A program made the translations under genes and the position numbers. Of a DNA stretch of 14,203 nucleotides, positions 6,313-12,935 are shown piece by piece. The first letter of the stretch is position 1, and each line of letters starts with the position of its first letter. The DNA is taken from NCBI GenBank assembly GCA_910585335.1, contig CAJUCU010000033.1:1-14203 (forward strand). Direction: 5' to 3'. This DNA comes from an uncultured Bacilli bacterium. GTDB taxonomy: Bacteria; Bacillota_I; Bacilli_A; RF39; UBA660. The notes under the pieces were generated by a model, which searched no databases, was not told where the DNA came from, and saw nothing but the letters and a program-made list of their open reading frames with translations.

Positions 6313-8250
6313 TTATGATTCATAAATTGTAAAAGGATTTTGTTTAGTTCCATCTCCACTTGCGATTTTAATAGTTGATTTCAAATTCAAAGAGGGACGA
6401 ACACCAAAAGAACCATCGATACTTGCTGTAACAGAAGAACCATTTGCATGTCCATAACTAGGAATATACCATTTCCAAGATGAATCATATGACGATAAAA
6501 CCCAATATCCAACTGTCAAACCTGTAGAATACGGTCCATCTATTCTAGCATATCTCTGTATCTGACCGCTTAATAATTCACCAATTCGTAAAAGCCCCAC
6601 TTTAGCATCCACTTGCTTGTTAAGTAACATATGGCCTGTCTCATCAGTGTATTTTCCCAGTTTATAATGCATTCCATAACCAACTTGTCCTAAATACCAT
6701 TTAGCATTCGTAATCATACCAATTTGCTCATTTGTCAAAAAACCATTACTAGGATTCAAGAAATCATGATTTAAAAAATAAGCAAGTTCATAAGCGGGAT
6801 CTTCAGGATTATATAATACCTTAGCATTTTCGGTACTATATTTCTTTTTAATAAAACTATTATTATTTTTTAATGGTTCTGCACTCGCTATTTTAATATT
6901 ACCATTTTCATGACTAACAATTCTATATAAATTGTTCTCTCCTACACCATAGCGAATATACTCACCACTATATCTCGTATTTAAAGGTGTTCCAGTAGAA
7001 GGTGTATCATCATCTCTTTTTAAACGATATGGCGAATGAACACTTCCATCTCCAGCTACAATTTCTACACTTTTCTTTAAATTAATAACTGGTCTAATCC
7101 CAGCCAATCTTTTTGGTGGGTTGGTATCAAAATTACCATAGATAGAAACTTGTCTTATTGCAGCATTATTAAAAGGTGTAATTAACCCCCATTGAAGTCC
7201 ATTATTCAAATAACTCTCTCCAAGCTTTAAAGCCTGATGAGTCATCTTATGTTCATAAGCATTCAATAACCCAACTGTAGTAGTTACCATCGTAGTTTGT
7301 GATGGCTTAGAAGGAGTAATCGAACTATTCATAGTAGCATTCCACAAACTATCCATTTTCAAAAACTTTTCGGGTTCTCTTAAATTTCCTAAAAAACCAT
7401 CTACACTAGTATCATTCAACCATTCTTCTACAAAACTACCACTAAACGCCGAATTGCCCTCTGCATTATAAGGAATAGTCCCCATATTCCATTGGGTAAT
7501 TAACTTTACAGAGTCATCACTAGTATCTTTGGATACTGCTCTCCATAATTTTCCTGAATACCATATGTAGTTATTTGGATCTTCTCCTGTAATAAAAGTC
7601 TGTTCCTCATCACTAGTATCAATGGAACCTTTATCTCCTAAATTGCTTTCTTTAAATAATACTTTGGAGACACTACCAACTCGTGGAGAAGTTTGCATAG
7701 TCTCTACTCTTAGTTGTCCTTTAAACACAGTTCCCATCACTTCATTAGTAGCACTAGAGGCAATCCATAACCGCAAAGTGTAAACATACTTCTCATTAGG
7801 TCCTATTACACCTTTATCTAAAAGTCTATTTGGATTTTCCCCCACTGTACTTAACAAATCATAACCAACAGCCTCATCTTCTTTTATCAATTGATACTTA
7901 ACAAAAGAATCTTTCATTCGAACATCTACATCAGAAATATCTAAATCATCTAAATAAATCTCATACCCACTATCAATAGTTCCTGTGTTTTCTAAAGTAA
8001 AGGTGTAACCACTACTTTCAAGTCCTTCTTCATCACTGATAGGAACAACATCAACCATTGTAATACCCTCACTCATACTATCATCCAAGTTTAACTCTAG
8101 TGTTCCTGCTCTTAGTGTCAACTCTTTCTCACCCCAAAGTGTCAACTGTAACCACGCATAAGAAAGTCCTACCAACATGATGATAGCACAAACTACGACA
8201 AATAAACTCATTCGATGTTCTTTTATAAATTTCCCCATTTTATTTTGCAT
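6313..8250 (-). CDS. Membrane-anchored surface protein: TasA-like head plus two DUF6273-like domains
   Basis: A 645-residue exported protein. A membrane segment (about 13-36, ending LSYAWLQLTL) leads into a TasA/camelysin-like region (about 40-190): RAGTLELNLDD, PISDEEGL, YTFTLENTG, YEIYLDDL, then GPNEKYVYTLRLWI and GTVFKGQLRVE. Two tandem C-terminal domains follow. Domain 1 (about 225-410) begins NYIWYSGKLWRAV and ends with GIRPVINL and GDGSVHSPY; domain 2 (about 428-645) begins SGEYIRYG and ends with GVRPSLNL and GDGTKQNPF. A polar linker, DDDTPSTGTP, separates them. These ends match what I know as DUF6273, which I suspect has a C-type-lectin-like fold. There is no LPxTG motif. The start was chosen at ATG 8250 because AGGTGG (8256-8261) is properly spaced from it; an in-frame GTG at 8259 overlaps that site. 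Function unknown; an adhesive or ligand-binding role is inference. Confidence 0.85.
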   Translation of the reverse strand: MQNKMGKFIKEHRMSLFVVVCAIIMLVGLSYAWLQLTLWGEKELTLRAGTLELNLDDSMSEGITMVDVVPISDEEGLESSGYTFTLENTGTIDSGYEIYLDDLDISDVDVRMKDSFVKYQLIKEDEAVGYDLLSTVGENPNRLLDKGVIGPNEKYVYTLRLWIASSATNEVMGTVFKGQLRVETMQTSPRVGSVSKVLFKESNLGDKGSIDTSDEEQTFITGEDPNNYIWYSGKLWRAVSKDTSDDSVKLITQWNMGTIPYNAEGNSAFSGSFVEEWLNDTSVDGFLGNLREPEKFLKMDSLWNATMNSSITPSKPSQTTMVTTTVGLLNAYEHKMTHQALKLGESYLNNGLQWGLITPFNNAAIRQVSIYGNFDTNPPKRLAGIRPVINLKKSVEIVAGDGSVHSPYRLKRDDDTPSTGTPLNTRYSGEYIRYGVGENNLYRIVSHENGNIKIASAEPLKNNNSFIKKKYSTENAKVLYNPEDPAYELAYFLNHDFLNPSNGFLTNEQIGMITNAKWYLGQVGYGMHYKLGKYTDETGHMLLNKQVDAKVGLLRIGELLSGQIQRYARIDGPYSTGLTVGYWVLSSYDSSWKWYIPSYGHANGSSVTASIDGSFGVRPSLNLKSTIKIASGDGTKQNPFTIYES

Positions 8251-8270
8251 ATTTTCCACCTATTATTAAT
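7924..8270 (-). repeat. Dispersed repeat, copy 2 (pairs with 1-350)
   Basis: Covers the first 109 codons and leader of the surface gene. It is highly similar to 1-350 in the same orientation, with a 34-base identical run at 8019-8052. The first ten codons and the bases farther upstream have diverged, so similarity is confined to the membrane segment, the head and the ribosome-site leader. Confidence 0.8.
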
Positions 8271-8295
8271 ATAACATACATATGTAAATTTACAA
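8268..8295 (-). promoter_or_regulatory. Possible promoter of the TasA/DUF6273 surface gene
   Basis: On the minus strand TTGTAA (8290-8295), a 16-base spacer and TATATT (8268-8273) with a TGT extension. The leader would be only about 11 bases and begin at the ribosome site. No terminator was seen after nfo, so read-through from nfo is an alternative. Confidence 0.4.
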
Positions 8296-8331
8296 TATCA
8301 AAAAGATTCATTTTACAGTTCACTAATATCC

Positions 8332-9222
8332 TTAAGAGACTTTTTGTTCTTTAATATCTTCTATTAAATGTTCATTAAATTCCTTTTTTCGAATCATATC
8401 GATTTCATATTTATATGGTGGATACTCACTATCTACATAAGGAGTCTCTAATATTTTAGGAATCCCTTCTAGTCGTTTATTGTAAATAATATCGATTAAA
8501 GTATCAAAACCAATACTACCAAACCCCAAGTTTTCATGACGATCTTTATGAGCACCCAACTCATTTTTACTGTCATTAATGTGAACACACAAAACATAAT
8601 GTAGACCTATTTTTTCATCTATTTCATCTAAAATGGAGTCAAAGTTACTAACATCATATCCTGCATCATTCAAGTGACAAGTATCAAGACAAATTCCTAT
8701 TCTTTCTTTATTAGAGACACCGTCAATAATTTGTTTAATCTCATCAATGCTAGAACCAAGTTCGGTTCCTTTGCCTGCCATTGTTTCAAGCAAAATAGTA
8801 ACCTGGCTATCTTTCAATATTTCATTCAAAGCAGTTATAATATTTTGAAGCCCTACATCACGTCCAAGCCCAACATGACTACCTGGATGAAGTACAATTC
8901 GTTCAATTCCTAACTCTTCACATCGCTTTAATTCTTGTTTTAGAAAAGAAATAGAAAATTGATATTTCGTCTCATCTTGATTATTTGCCAAATTTATAAT
9001 ATAAGGAGCATGCACCACCACTTTCGAATAAAGGAGATTTTCTTCCTCCATTCTTCTTTTTGCTTCCTTCACTTTTTCTAAATCAATACTTGTTCTTGCT
9101 GTATTTTGAGGTGCACCAGTATAAAACATAAAAGTATCTGCTCCATAGCGAAGCGCTTGTTCCAAGCACCCAAGTATTTGACTATCTTTTTTATAATTTA
9201 CATGACAACCAATCAATAACAT
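8332..9222 (-). CDS. nfo: Endonuclease IV (apurinic/apyrimidinic endonuclease)
   Basis: Zinc-dependent AP endonuclease of base-excision repair: it nicks DNA 5' to abasic sites and trims blocked 3' ends. It has 296 residues, the usual length, as a TIM-barrel. All nine metal ligands of the E. coli enzyme have counterparts by motif: His71 (HAPYIIN), His112 (LHPGS), Glu146 (LLETMAGKG), Asp180 and His183 (LDTCH), His214 (VHINDS), Asp227 and His229 (HKDRHENLGFG), and Glu259 (ILETPY). The ATG follows TAGGAGGTAATTGTT, an ideal site. An extended -10 (9274-9282) lies about 50 bases upstream, inside the end of the prepilin gene region, so nfo is probably transcribed on its own. No terminator is evident between it and the surface gene downstream. 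Confidence 0.98.
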   Translation of the reverse strand: MLLIGCHVNYKKDSQILGCLEQALRYGADTFMFYTGAPQNTARTSIDLEKVKEAKRRMEEENLLYSKVVVHAPYIINLANNQDETKYQFSISFLKQELKRCEELGIERIVLHPGSHVGLGRDVGLQNIITALNEILKDSQVTILLETMAGKGTELGSSIDEIKQIIDGVSNKERIGICLDTCHLNDAGYDVSNFDSILDEIDEKIGLHYVLCVHINDSKNELGAHKDRHENLGFGSIGFDTLIDIIYNKRLEGIPKILETPYVDSEYPPYKYEIDMIRKKEFNEHLIEDIKEQKVS

Positions 9223-9245
9223 AACAATTACCTCCTATTTTCATC

Positions 9246-9272
9246 AAAAAGAAAAACCTAATTTCTTAGGTT
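9246..9272 (-). terminator. Terminator of the prepilin A gene, overlapping the nfo start region
   Basis: On the minus strand AACCTAA pairs with TTAGGTT (9266-9272 with 9255-9261) around GAAA, then TTTCTTTTT. The predicted nfo transcription start (near 9267) falls within the first arm, so nfo transcripts would lack an intact hairpin. Confidence 0.8.
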
Positions 9273-9273
9273 C

Positions 9274-9282
9274 ATTATAACA
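9274..9282 (-). promoter_or_regulatory. Extended -10 promoter of nfo
   Basis: Minus strand TGTTATAAT (9274-9282), a perfect extended -10. The -35 at a 17-base spacing is CACAAA (9297-9302), a poor match, as expected when the TGn element carries recognition. Confidence 0.6.
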
Positions 9283-9285
9283 TAA

Positions 9286-9837
9286 TTATGAACAAATTTG
9301 TGTAACTTTTCTGCTTGATCCTCCTACACTTTGTGTAGCATTAAGTGCAGGTTGTTTAGCAGCAGTAGCACCACCTCTTTTTACTGCCCCTCTACCTAAT
9401 GCATCTTCTTTTGTTAAAGTTGGAATTCCATTATTATCAGCATCTTTTCCAGAGTAATAATAAACATACTTTGGCTTATCTGCTGTTCCCTCATCAACAC
9501 AAAGAACATAACTAACACTCATCGCTTTATTCCATGATGATTTATTACTTCCTTTTTCAAGCTCAATAATACTAGTTGGTACAACTGTCGCTTGTCCTGT
9601 AGGAGGAAGAGAACAAATTCCACCCGCTGTATTAGCAAACTCATCATTTAAAAGACCATAACGTGCTGCATTAATATAAGTTTTACCTGTTTGCCAAAAA
9701 GCATCTTTCTTTGAGTTTTCAATGTACTTTGTCATAGCAGGAATCGCTGTCGCCATCAAAATTCCTAAAATAATAATTACTGCCAATAACTCAATCAATG
9801 TAAAACCTTTGTTTTTACTATTTCTATTTCTTTTCAC
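9286..9837 (-). CDS. Type IV prepilin-like protein A
   Basis: A pilin or pseudopilin precursor. It has a short basic leader ending in Gly11, then the class III signal FTLIELLAVIIILGILMATAIP, with Glu16 as the conserved Glu5 of the mature protein; a prepilin peptidase would cut after Gly11. The globular part carries three cysteines (75, 113, 182, the last two residues from the end) and a DADNNG loop (132-137) that could bind calcium as in major pseudopilins. I chose the GTG at 9837: GGAGG sits exactly 8 bases before it, and the leader becomes the normal MKRNRNSKNKG. An ATG at 9852 is in frame but has only a weak site. It has its own promoter and terminator. No assembly ATPase, platform protein or prepilin peptidase gene is in the window, so those must be elsewhere. 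Pilus, secretion or competence use cannot be decided. Confidence 0.88.
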   Translation of the reverse strand: MKRNRNSKNKGFTLIELLAVIIILGILMATAIPAMTKYIENSKKDAFWQTGKTYINAARYGLLNDEFANTAGGICSLPPTGQATVVPTSIIELEKGSNKSSWNKAMSVSYVLCVDEGTADKPKYVYYYSGKDADNNGIPTLTKEDALGRGAVKRGGATAAKQPALNATQSVGGSSRKVTQICS

Positions 9838-9868
9838 TTCTTTAGCCTCCATATCTTACCCTATAACC

Positions 9869-9898
9869 ATCATAGCATATTCCTTCATTTGTCGTCAA
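9869..9898 (-). promoter_or_regulatory. Promoter of the prepilin A gene
   Basis: Minus strand TTGACG (9893-9898), an 18-base spacer and TATGAT (9869-9874) with a TGC extension. Transcription would begin near 9862, leaving about 25 bases to the GTG start at 9837 but only about 10 to the upstream ATG, which favours the GTG. Confidence 0.7.
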
Positions 9899-9916
9899 CA
9901 AAATTTAAAATTGTTC

Positions 9917-10435
9917 TTAATTATAACTGACAATTTTACAAGAAGAAAAGCTAGTACCACTAATATATCTATTTAATCCTAAAGTAACAACTGCTGTATT
10001 ATTAGCAACTGCTTGCATCATAGCCCGCTCATCGTTTAATAAAGTACTGTTTGTAAACCGGATTCCTCTTTGATTTTTAGCCTCCGCAAGTCTAACTCCA
10101 TATTCATAGCGACTGCCATTATAACGAATGGCAACAAAGCTTTGGTTAACATTATAAGGAGTTCCCTCTGGTCCATTCTTAATCTCACTAACATCCAAAC
10201 TACTCATACGAAAGACAACACATTCTCCATTATTTAACCTAGGAATAGTTTGAGACTGCCGAAATTTATAATCCGCTAATGTCACTAACTTTTTCGCATC
10301 CTCTATATAAGTAGAACGTTTATTACGATCCAAAATTCCCATAACGTTAGGAACGGCAATCAACATAATAATAGCAAGAATAGCAAGAGTTGCCAGCAGT
10401 TCAACTAAAGTAAAACCATTTTGACTTTTTTTCAT
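9917..10435 (-). CDS. Type IV prepilin-like protein B
   Basis: A 172-residue pilin or pseudopilin precursor. The leader MKKSQNG is cut after Gly7, followed by FTLVELLATLAILAIIMLIAVP with Glu12 as mature Glu5. The helix continues to about residue 60 and a beta-rich head follows, with two cysteines (72 and 166), the second close to the C-terminus as in protein A. The ATG follows CGGAGAG at good spacing. It lies directly upstream of the protein A gene on the same strand, 64 or 79 bases apart depending on the start, but A has its own promoter. The two proteins share little beyond the N-terminal helix, so they are distinct subunits rather than a recent duplication. The function of the resulting fibre is unknown; the head does not resemble ComGC closely enough to call competence. 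Confidence 0.9.
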   Translation of the reverse strand: MKKSQNGFTLVELLATLAILAIIMLIAVPNVMGILDRNKRSTYIEDAKKLVTLADYKFRQSQTIPRLNNGECVVFRMSSLDVSEIKNGPEGTPYNVNQSFVAIRYNGSRYEYGVRLAEAKNQRGIRFTNSTLLNDERAMMQAVANNTAVVTLGLNRYISGTSFSSCKIVSYN

Positions 10436-10457
10436 ATCATCACTCTCCGACTATTTA

Positions 10458-10466
10458 AGTATAACA
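10458..10466 (-). promoter_or_regulatory. Extended -10 of the prepilin B gene
   Basis: Minus strand TGTTATACT (10458-10466). The -35 at 17 bases is a T-run without consensus. Predicted start near 10451, just upstream of the GGAGAG ribosome site. Confidence 0.5.
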
Positions 10467-10486
10467 AATTTTAAGAAGAAAAAAAA

Positions 10487-11674
10487 CTAATTTAAAATTT
10501 CTTTTAAATGGTCAATTTCTTGAATCGTATTTTCTACTTGTAAATCTGGACTTACCAAATAGTCATACCGAAATAAAGAAAAACCTTTATAATGACTCAA
10601 ATTCCTAGCAATTAAAACTTCCTTTTTTAAAATATCATTCTCATCAATCCATTCATTCGCCCCACTTTTAGCAAATTGATCGATGCTTCCTGCTTTGTAA
10701 AGTGCAAGTGTAAAATAGAGAGAAACATCTTTATTTTTAATAATAGAGTCCCATTCTTTTACTACTTCATAATAAGGTTTCGCTTCATTATAGAATCCAT
10801 AATAAACTTGGGGCATCAAATAATCGACATACCCCTTTTCGCTAGCCCATGTTCTAACATCGGCAAATTGACTTTCATAATTATTTTCAATATTCCCTTG
10901 GGGAGAAATACCAAATACGATATTTTCTTTTTTATGAACGGTTTGATAGATTCGTTTTACTAAATCATTGACATGATCAAGGCGATAAGCATAAAGGGAC
11001 TTCGTCGAAGCACTTTCTTCATAACTAACAAGATCTACTGTTTTACTAGGATAAAAATAATCATCCAAATGAATCCCATCAATATCATAACTTTCGACCA
11101 ACTCTTCTACTCCCTTTACGATTAAGTCTTTGACTTCTGTACTAGCTGGATTATAATAAATGCCTTTATCTGGAATCACTTCGACTCTGGAAGTACCAAT
11201 CCATGAAGAAGCTGGATTTTTTACACTAAGTTCACCTATATTAGCATTGCTACTAACACGGTAAGGATTAATCCAAGCATGAACTTCTATATTCTCTTTA
11301 TGGGCTTCCTTCAAAAAATAATCCAAATAATCATAAGGCAAAGGCTCTCCCTCTTTTGTAACAACTACTTTAGAACTTGGAAAGATATGTGATGGATAAA
11401 TGGCATCAGAAAAACTTCTTACTTGCAAAATGAGCAAATCAAAGTGCATATCTTTCATTGTTTTTATTATTTTTCGAATATTCTTTTTGCTAGTTTTATC
11501 ATCTTTTTGATACAAATATTTTTTTAATTCAATATAAGAAAGAAAAACCCCTCTAGTCTCTAATTCTTCCTCTTTTTCTTTTGCCACATCATTTAATGTT
11601 AAAACATTAGACTGAAAAAAGAAAAGGGAAAGAATCAAAACAAAACTTCCTACTGCAACTATTTTTATTTTCAT
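10487..11674 (-). CDS. Exported GHL10 (DUF187) glycoside-hydrolase-like protein
   Basis: A 395-residue protein with an N-terminal signal or anchor helix (about 5-22) and no lipobox cysteine, so it is probably secreted or membrane-tethered outside the cell. The rest is a TIM-barrel of the glycosyl-hydrolase-like 10 family (related to Bacillus YngK): RGVFLSY (41-47), LLILQVRSFSDAIYPS (80-95), HAWINPYR (132-139), YYNPAS (173-178), the active-site strand DGIHLDDYFYP (199-209), GISPQGN (255-261) and MPQVYYG (287-293). Asp199/Asp204/Asp205 are likely catalytic-face residues by family position. Relatives are thought to act on peptidoglycan or other envelope glycans, but the substrate here is unknown. 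The ATG follows CTGGTGAT. It sits between the DUF421 gene and the prepilins on the same strand, with gaps of about 50 bases. Confidence 0.92.
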   Translation of the reverse strand: MKIKIVAVGSFVLILSLFFFQSNVLTLNDVAKEKEEELETRGVFLSYIELKKYLYQKDDKTSKKNIRKIIKTMKDMHFDLLILQVRSFSDAIYPSHIFPSSKVVVTKEGEPLPYDYLDYFLKEAHKENIEVHAWINPYRVSSNANIGELSVKNPASSWIGTSRVEVIPDKGIYYNPASTEVKDLIVKGVEELVESYDIDGIHLDDYFYPSKTVDLVSYEESASTKSLYAYRLDHVNDLVKRIYQTVHKKENIVFGISPQGNIENNYESQFADVRTWASEKGYVDYLMPQVYYGFYNEAKPYYEVVKEWDSIIKNKDVSLYFTLALYKAGSIDQFAKSGANEWIDENDILKKEVLIARNLSHYKGFSLFRYDYLVSPDLQVENTIQEIDHLKEILN

Positions 11675-11691
11675 GATAAATCACCAGTTTG

Positions 11692-11700
11692 ATTCTAACA
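11692..11700 (-). promoter_or_regulatory. Possible extended -10 of the GHL10 gene
   Basis: Minus strand TGTTAGAAT (11692-11700) with no good -35 (CATTTT at 17 bases). The leader would be about 11 bases, so co-transcription from the DUF421 gene is equally possible. Confidence 0.35.
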
Positions 11701-11721
11701 TACAAAAAGAAAGAAAAATGT

Positions 11722-12366
11722 CTATTTAACAGATTCATCACGAATCAAAAATAATTGATCATCTCGAAAAAAGGCATAAAAAACATTCTCACTTTTTACA
11801 TTTTCTTCTTCTAAAGTATCAAAAAGCCATTCTTTTGATTTTTTAATTTGCAATAATACATCTTCTTGAATCTTTCCATCTAATATAACAGGAAGTGGAT
11901 ATGCTCCGATTTTTTTCTGATCTTTTTCAAAGACCGAAAGTTTTCCACTTGTTTCTAAAATTGCATAATCCACTTCTTCAATACTCCGAATTCCCTGACT
12001 GCGAAGTTGTGTGAGCAAATCATCTAGGTTGTAGCGCTGTTCTAGCATGACTTGAAAGTCAACTTTACCTCGATTAATAATAACGGAAGGTTCTCCTTCT
12101 AAAACACTGCGAACATTACTATTTTTCAAAGACACTTTAGCAACTAAGATTTGAATAATCACAAGTGCAATCATTGGAATAATAGCTAAAAAGATACTTT
12201 CATTATATTTATCAATAGCAATCGCTGCCAGTTCTGCTATTAAAATAGAGACAATCAAATCCAAGATACTAAGTTCCCCCACTTCTCTTTTTCCCATAAA
12301 TCGGTAAACGATTGTAATAATGACATAAAATAATAATGTTCTTTCTAATACTAAAAAATATTTCAT
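11722..12366 (-). CDS. DUF421 (YetF-type) membrane protein
   Basis: A 214-residue integral membrane protein with three hydrophobic segments (about 4-22, 34-52 and 58-77), then a cytoplasmic two-part domain. The family signature is clear: YRFMGKREVGELSILDLI, followed after the third helix by LEGEPSVIINRGKVD and NLDDLLTQLRSQGI, then VDYAILETSGKLSV. Bacillus has several paralogues (YetF, YrbG, YkjA, YcaP); they affect spore or envelope traits in some cases, but no reaction is established. The start was set to ATG 12366, which has AGGTG 6 bases upstream; an in-frame TTG at 12381 overlaps that region and has no site of its own. The gene is divergent from the small membrane protein at 12442. A C-terminal extension of about 60 residues beyond the core ends in FFRDDQLFLIRDESVK. 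Confidence 0.93.
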   Translation of the reverse strand: MKYFLVLERTLLFYVIITIVYRFMGKREVGELSILDLIVSILIAELAAIAIDKYNESIFLAIIPMIALVIIQILVAKVSLKNSNVRSVLEGEPSVIINRGKVDFQVMLEQRYNLDDLLTQLRSQGIRSIEEVDYAILETSGKLSVFEKDQKKIGAYPLPVILDGKIQEDVLLQIKKSKEWLFDTLEEENVKSENVFYAFFRDDQLFLIRDESVK

Positions 12367-12381
12367 ATGATCACCTACCAA

Positions 12382-12421
12382 TATATTGATAATATGACAT
12401 AAATTTTATACATCATCATAA
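12382..12421. promoter_or_regulatory. Divergent promoter region of the DUF421 and TIGR04086-like genes
   Basis: A very AT-rich 60-base gap between divergent starts. On the plus strand TTGATA (12386-12391) and TATACA (12407-12412) are 15 bases apart, shorter than ideal. On the minus strand a TATTAT-like -10 is possible near 12390. Exact boxes are uncertain. Confidence 0.3.
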
Positions 12422-12441
12422 ATTTTAATAAGAGGTGGCAT

Positions 12442-12813
12442 ATGAATTTTATAAAAAAACACTATAAATTATATTTACTGACTTTACTGTGGTTAGTGAT
12501 TTCTCTCGTATTAACTTCCACGTTATACTATTTCAATTTAATTGGTGATAATTTATTTAAGTGGATTAATTTAATTAGTATCTTACTTGTCATATTTATT
12601 AGTAGTATTAAAGTTGGAGTCCGATCATCCCAAAACGCATATCTAGAAGGTTTTAAATTTGGTATGATGATTATTCTACTTTTAACTTTAATTACCTTCT
12701 TTATTATTCAAGCAGATATGGAAACAAAGATGTTATTATACGACTTAATTATTACTTTCACATCCATTTTTGGTAGTATGATTGGAATCAACAAAATGCA
12801 AAAAAATGCTTAA
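12442..12813 (+). CDS. Small TIGR04086-like membrane protein
   Basis: A 123-residue protein with four hydrophobic segments (about 9-31, 41-57, 70-90 and 97-116) and short polar ends. The layout, with a conserved-looking KVGVRSSQNAYLEGFKFG stretch before the third helix and a glycine-containing last helix (FGSMIGIN), resembles TIGR04086-type proteins such as Bacillus YrzE, whose role is unknown. The charged N-terminus (MNFIKKHYK) suggests the start faces the cytoplasm. The ATG is preceded by AAGAGGTGG at 6 bases. It is one of only two plus-strand genes in the window and is divergent from the DUF421 gene. It ends just before a long hairpin shared with the convergent gene at 12936. The family name is a moderate-confidence call; a real membrane protein gene is near certain. 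Confidence 0.7.
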   Translation: MNFIKKHYKLYLLTLLWLVISLVLTSTLYYFNLIGDNLFKWINLISILLVIFISSIKVGVRSSQNAYLEGFKFGMMIILLLTLITFFIIQADMETKMLLYDLIITFTSIFGSMIGINKMQKNA

Positions 12814-12817
12814 AAAT

Positions 12818-12885
12818 AAATCCTCCTTGATCTTAGATATGAGTAAATAATCATTATCTATGATATCAAAGGAGGATTTTTATTT
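12818..12885. terminator. Long bidirectional hairpin terminator
   Basis: AAATCCTCCTTGATC (from 12818) pairs with GATATCAAAGGAGGATTT (to 12879) with a small bulge, and an inner stem (TAGATATGA with TCATTATCTA) extends it to some 20 pairs. T-rich sequence follows on the plus strand; on the minus strand the flank is TTTATTTTT. It lies between convergent stops at 12813 and 12936. No gene was seen in 12886-12935. Confidence 0.8.
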
Positions 12886-12935
12886 TCCTATCCAACATGA
12901 ATCCTATCTACAAACAGTTCTTGAAACAAAACTAT

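Noticed and set aside
12379..12381. TTG at 12381 as the DUF421 start, and GTG at 8259 as the surface gene start
   Set aside because: In both cases the upstream codon overlaps the ribosome site of a well-placed ATG (12366 and 8250), and the family or paralogue comparison supports the ATG.
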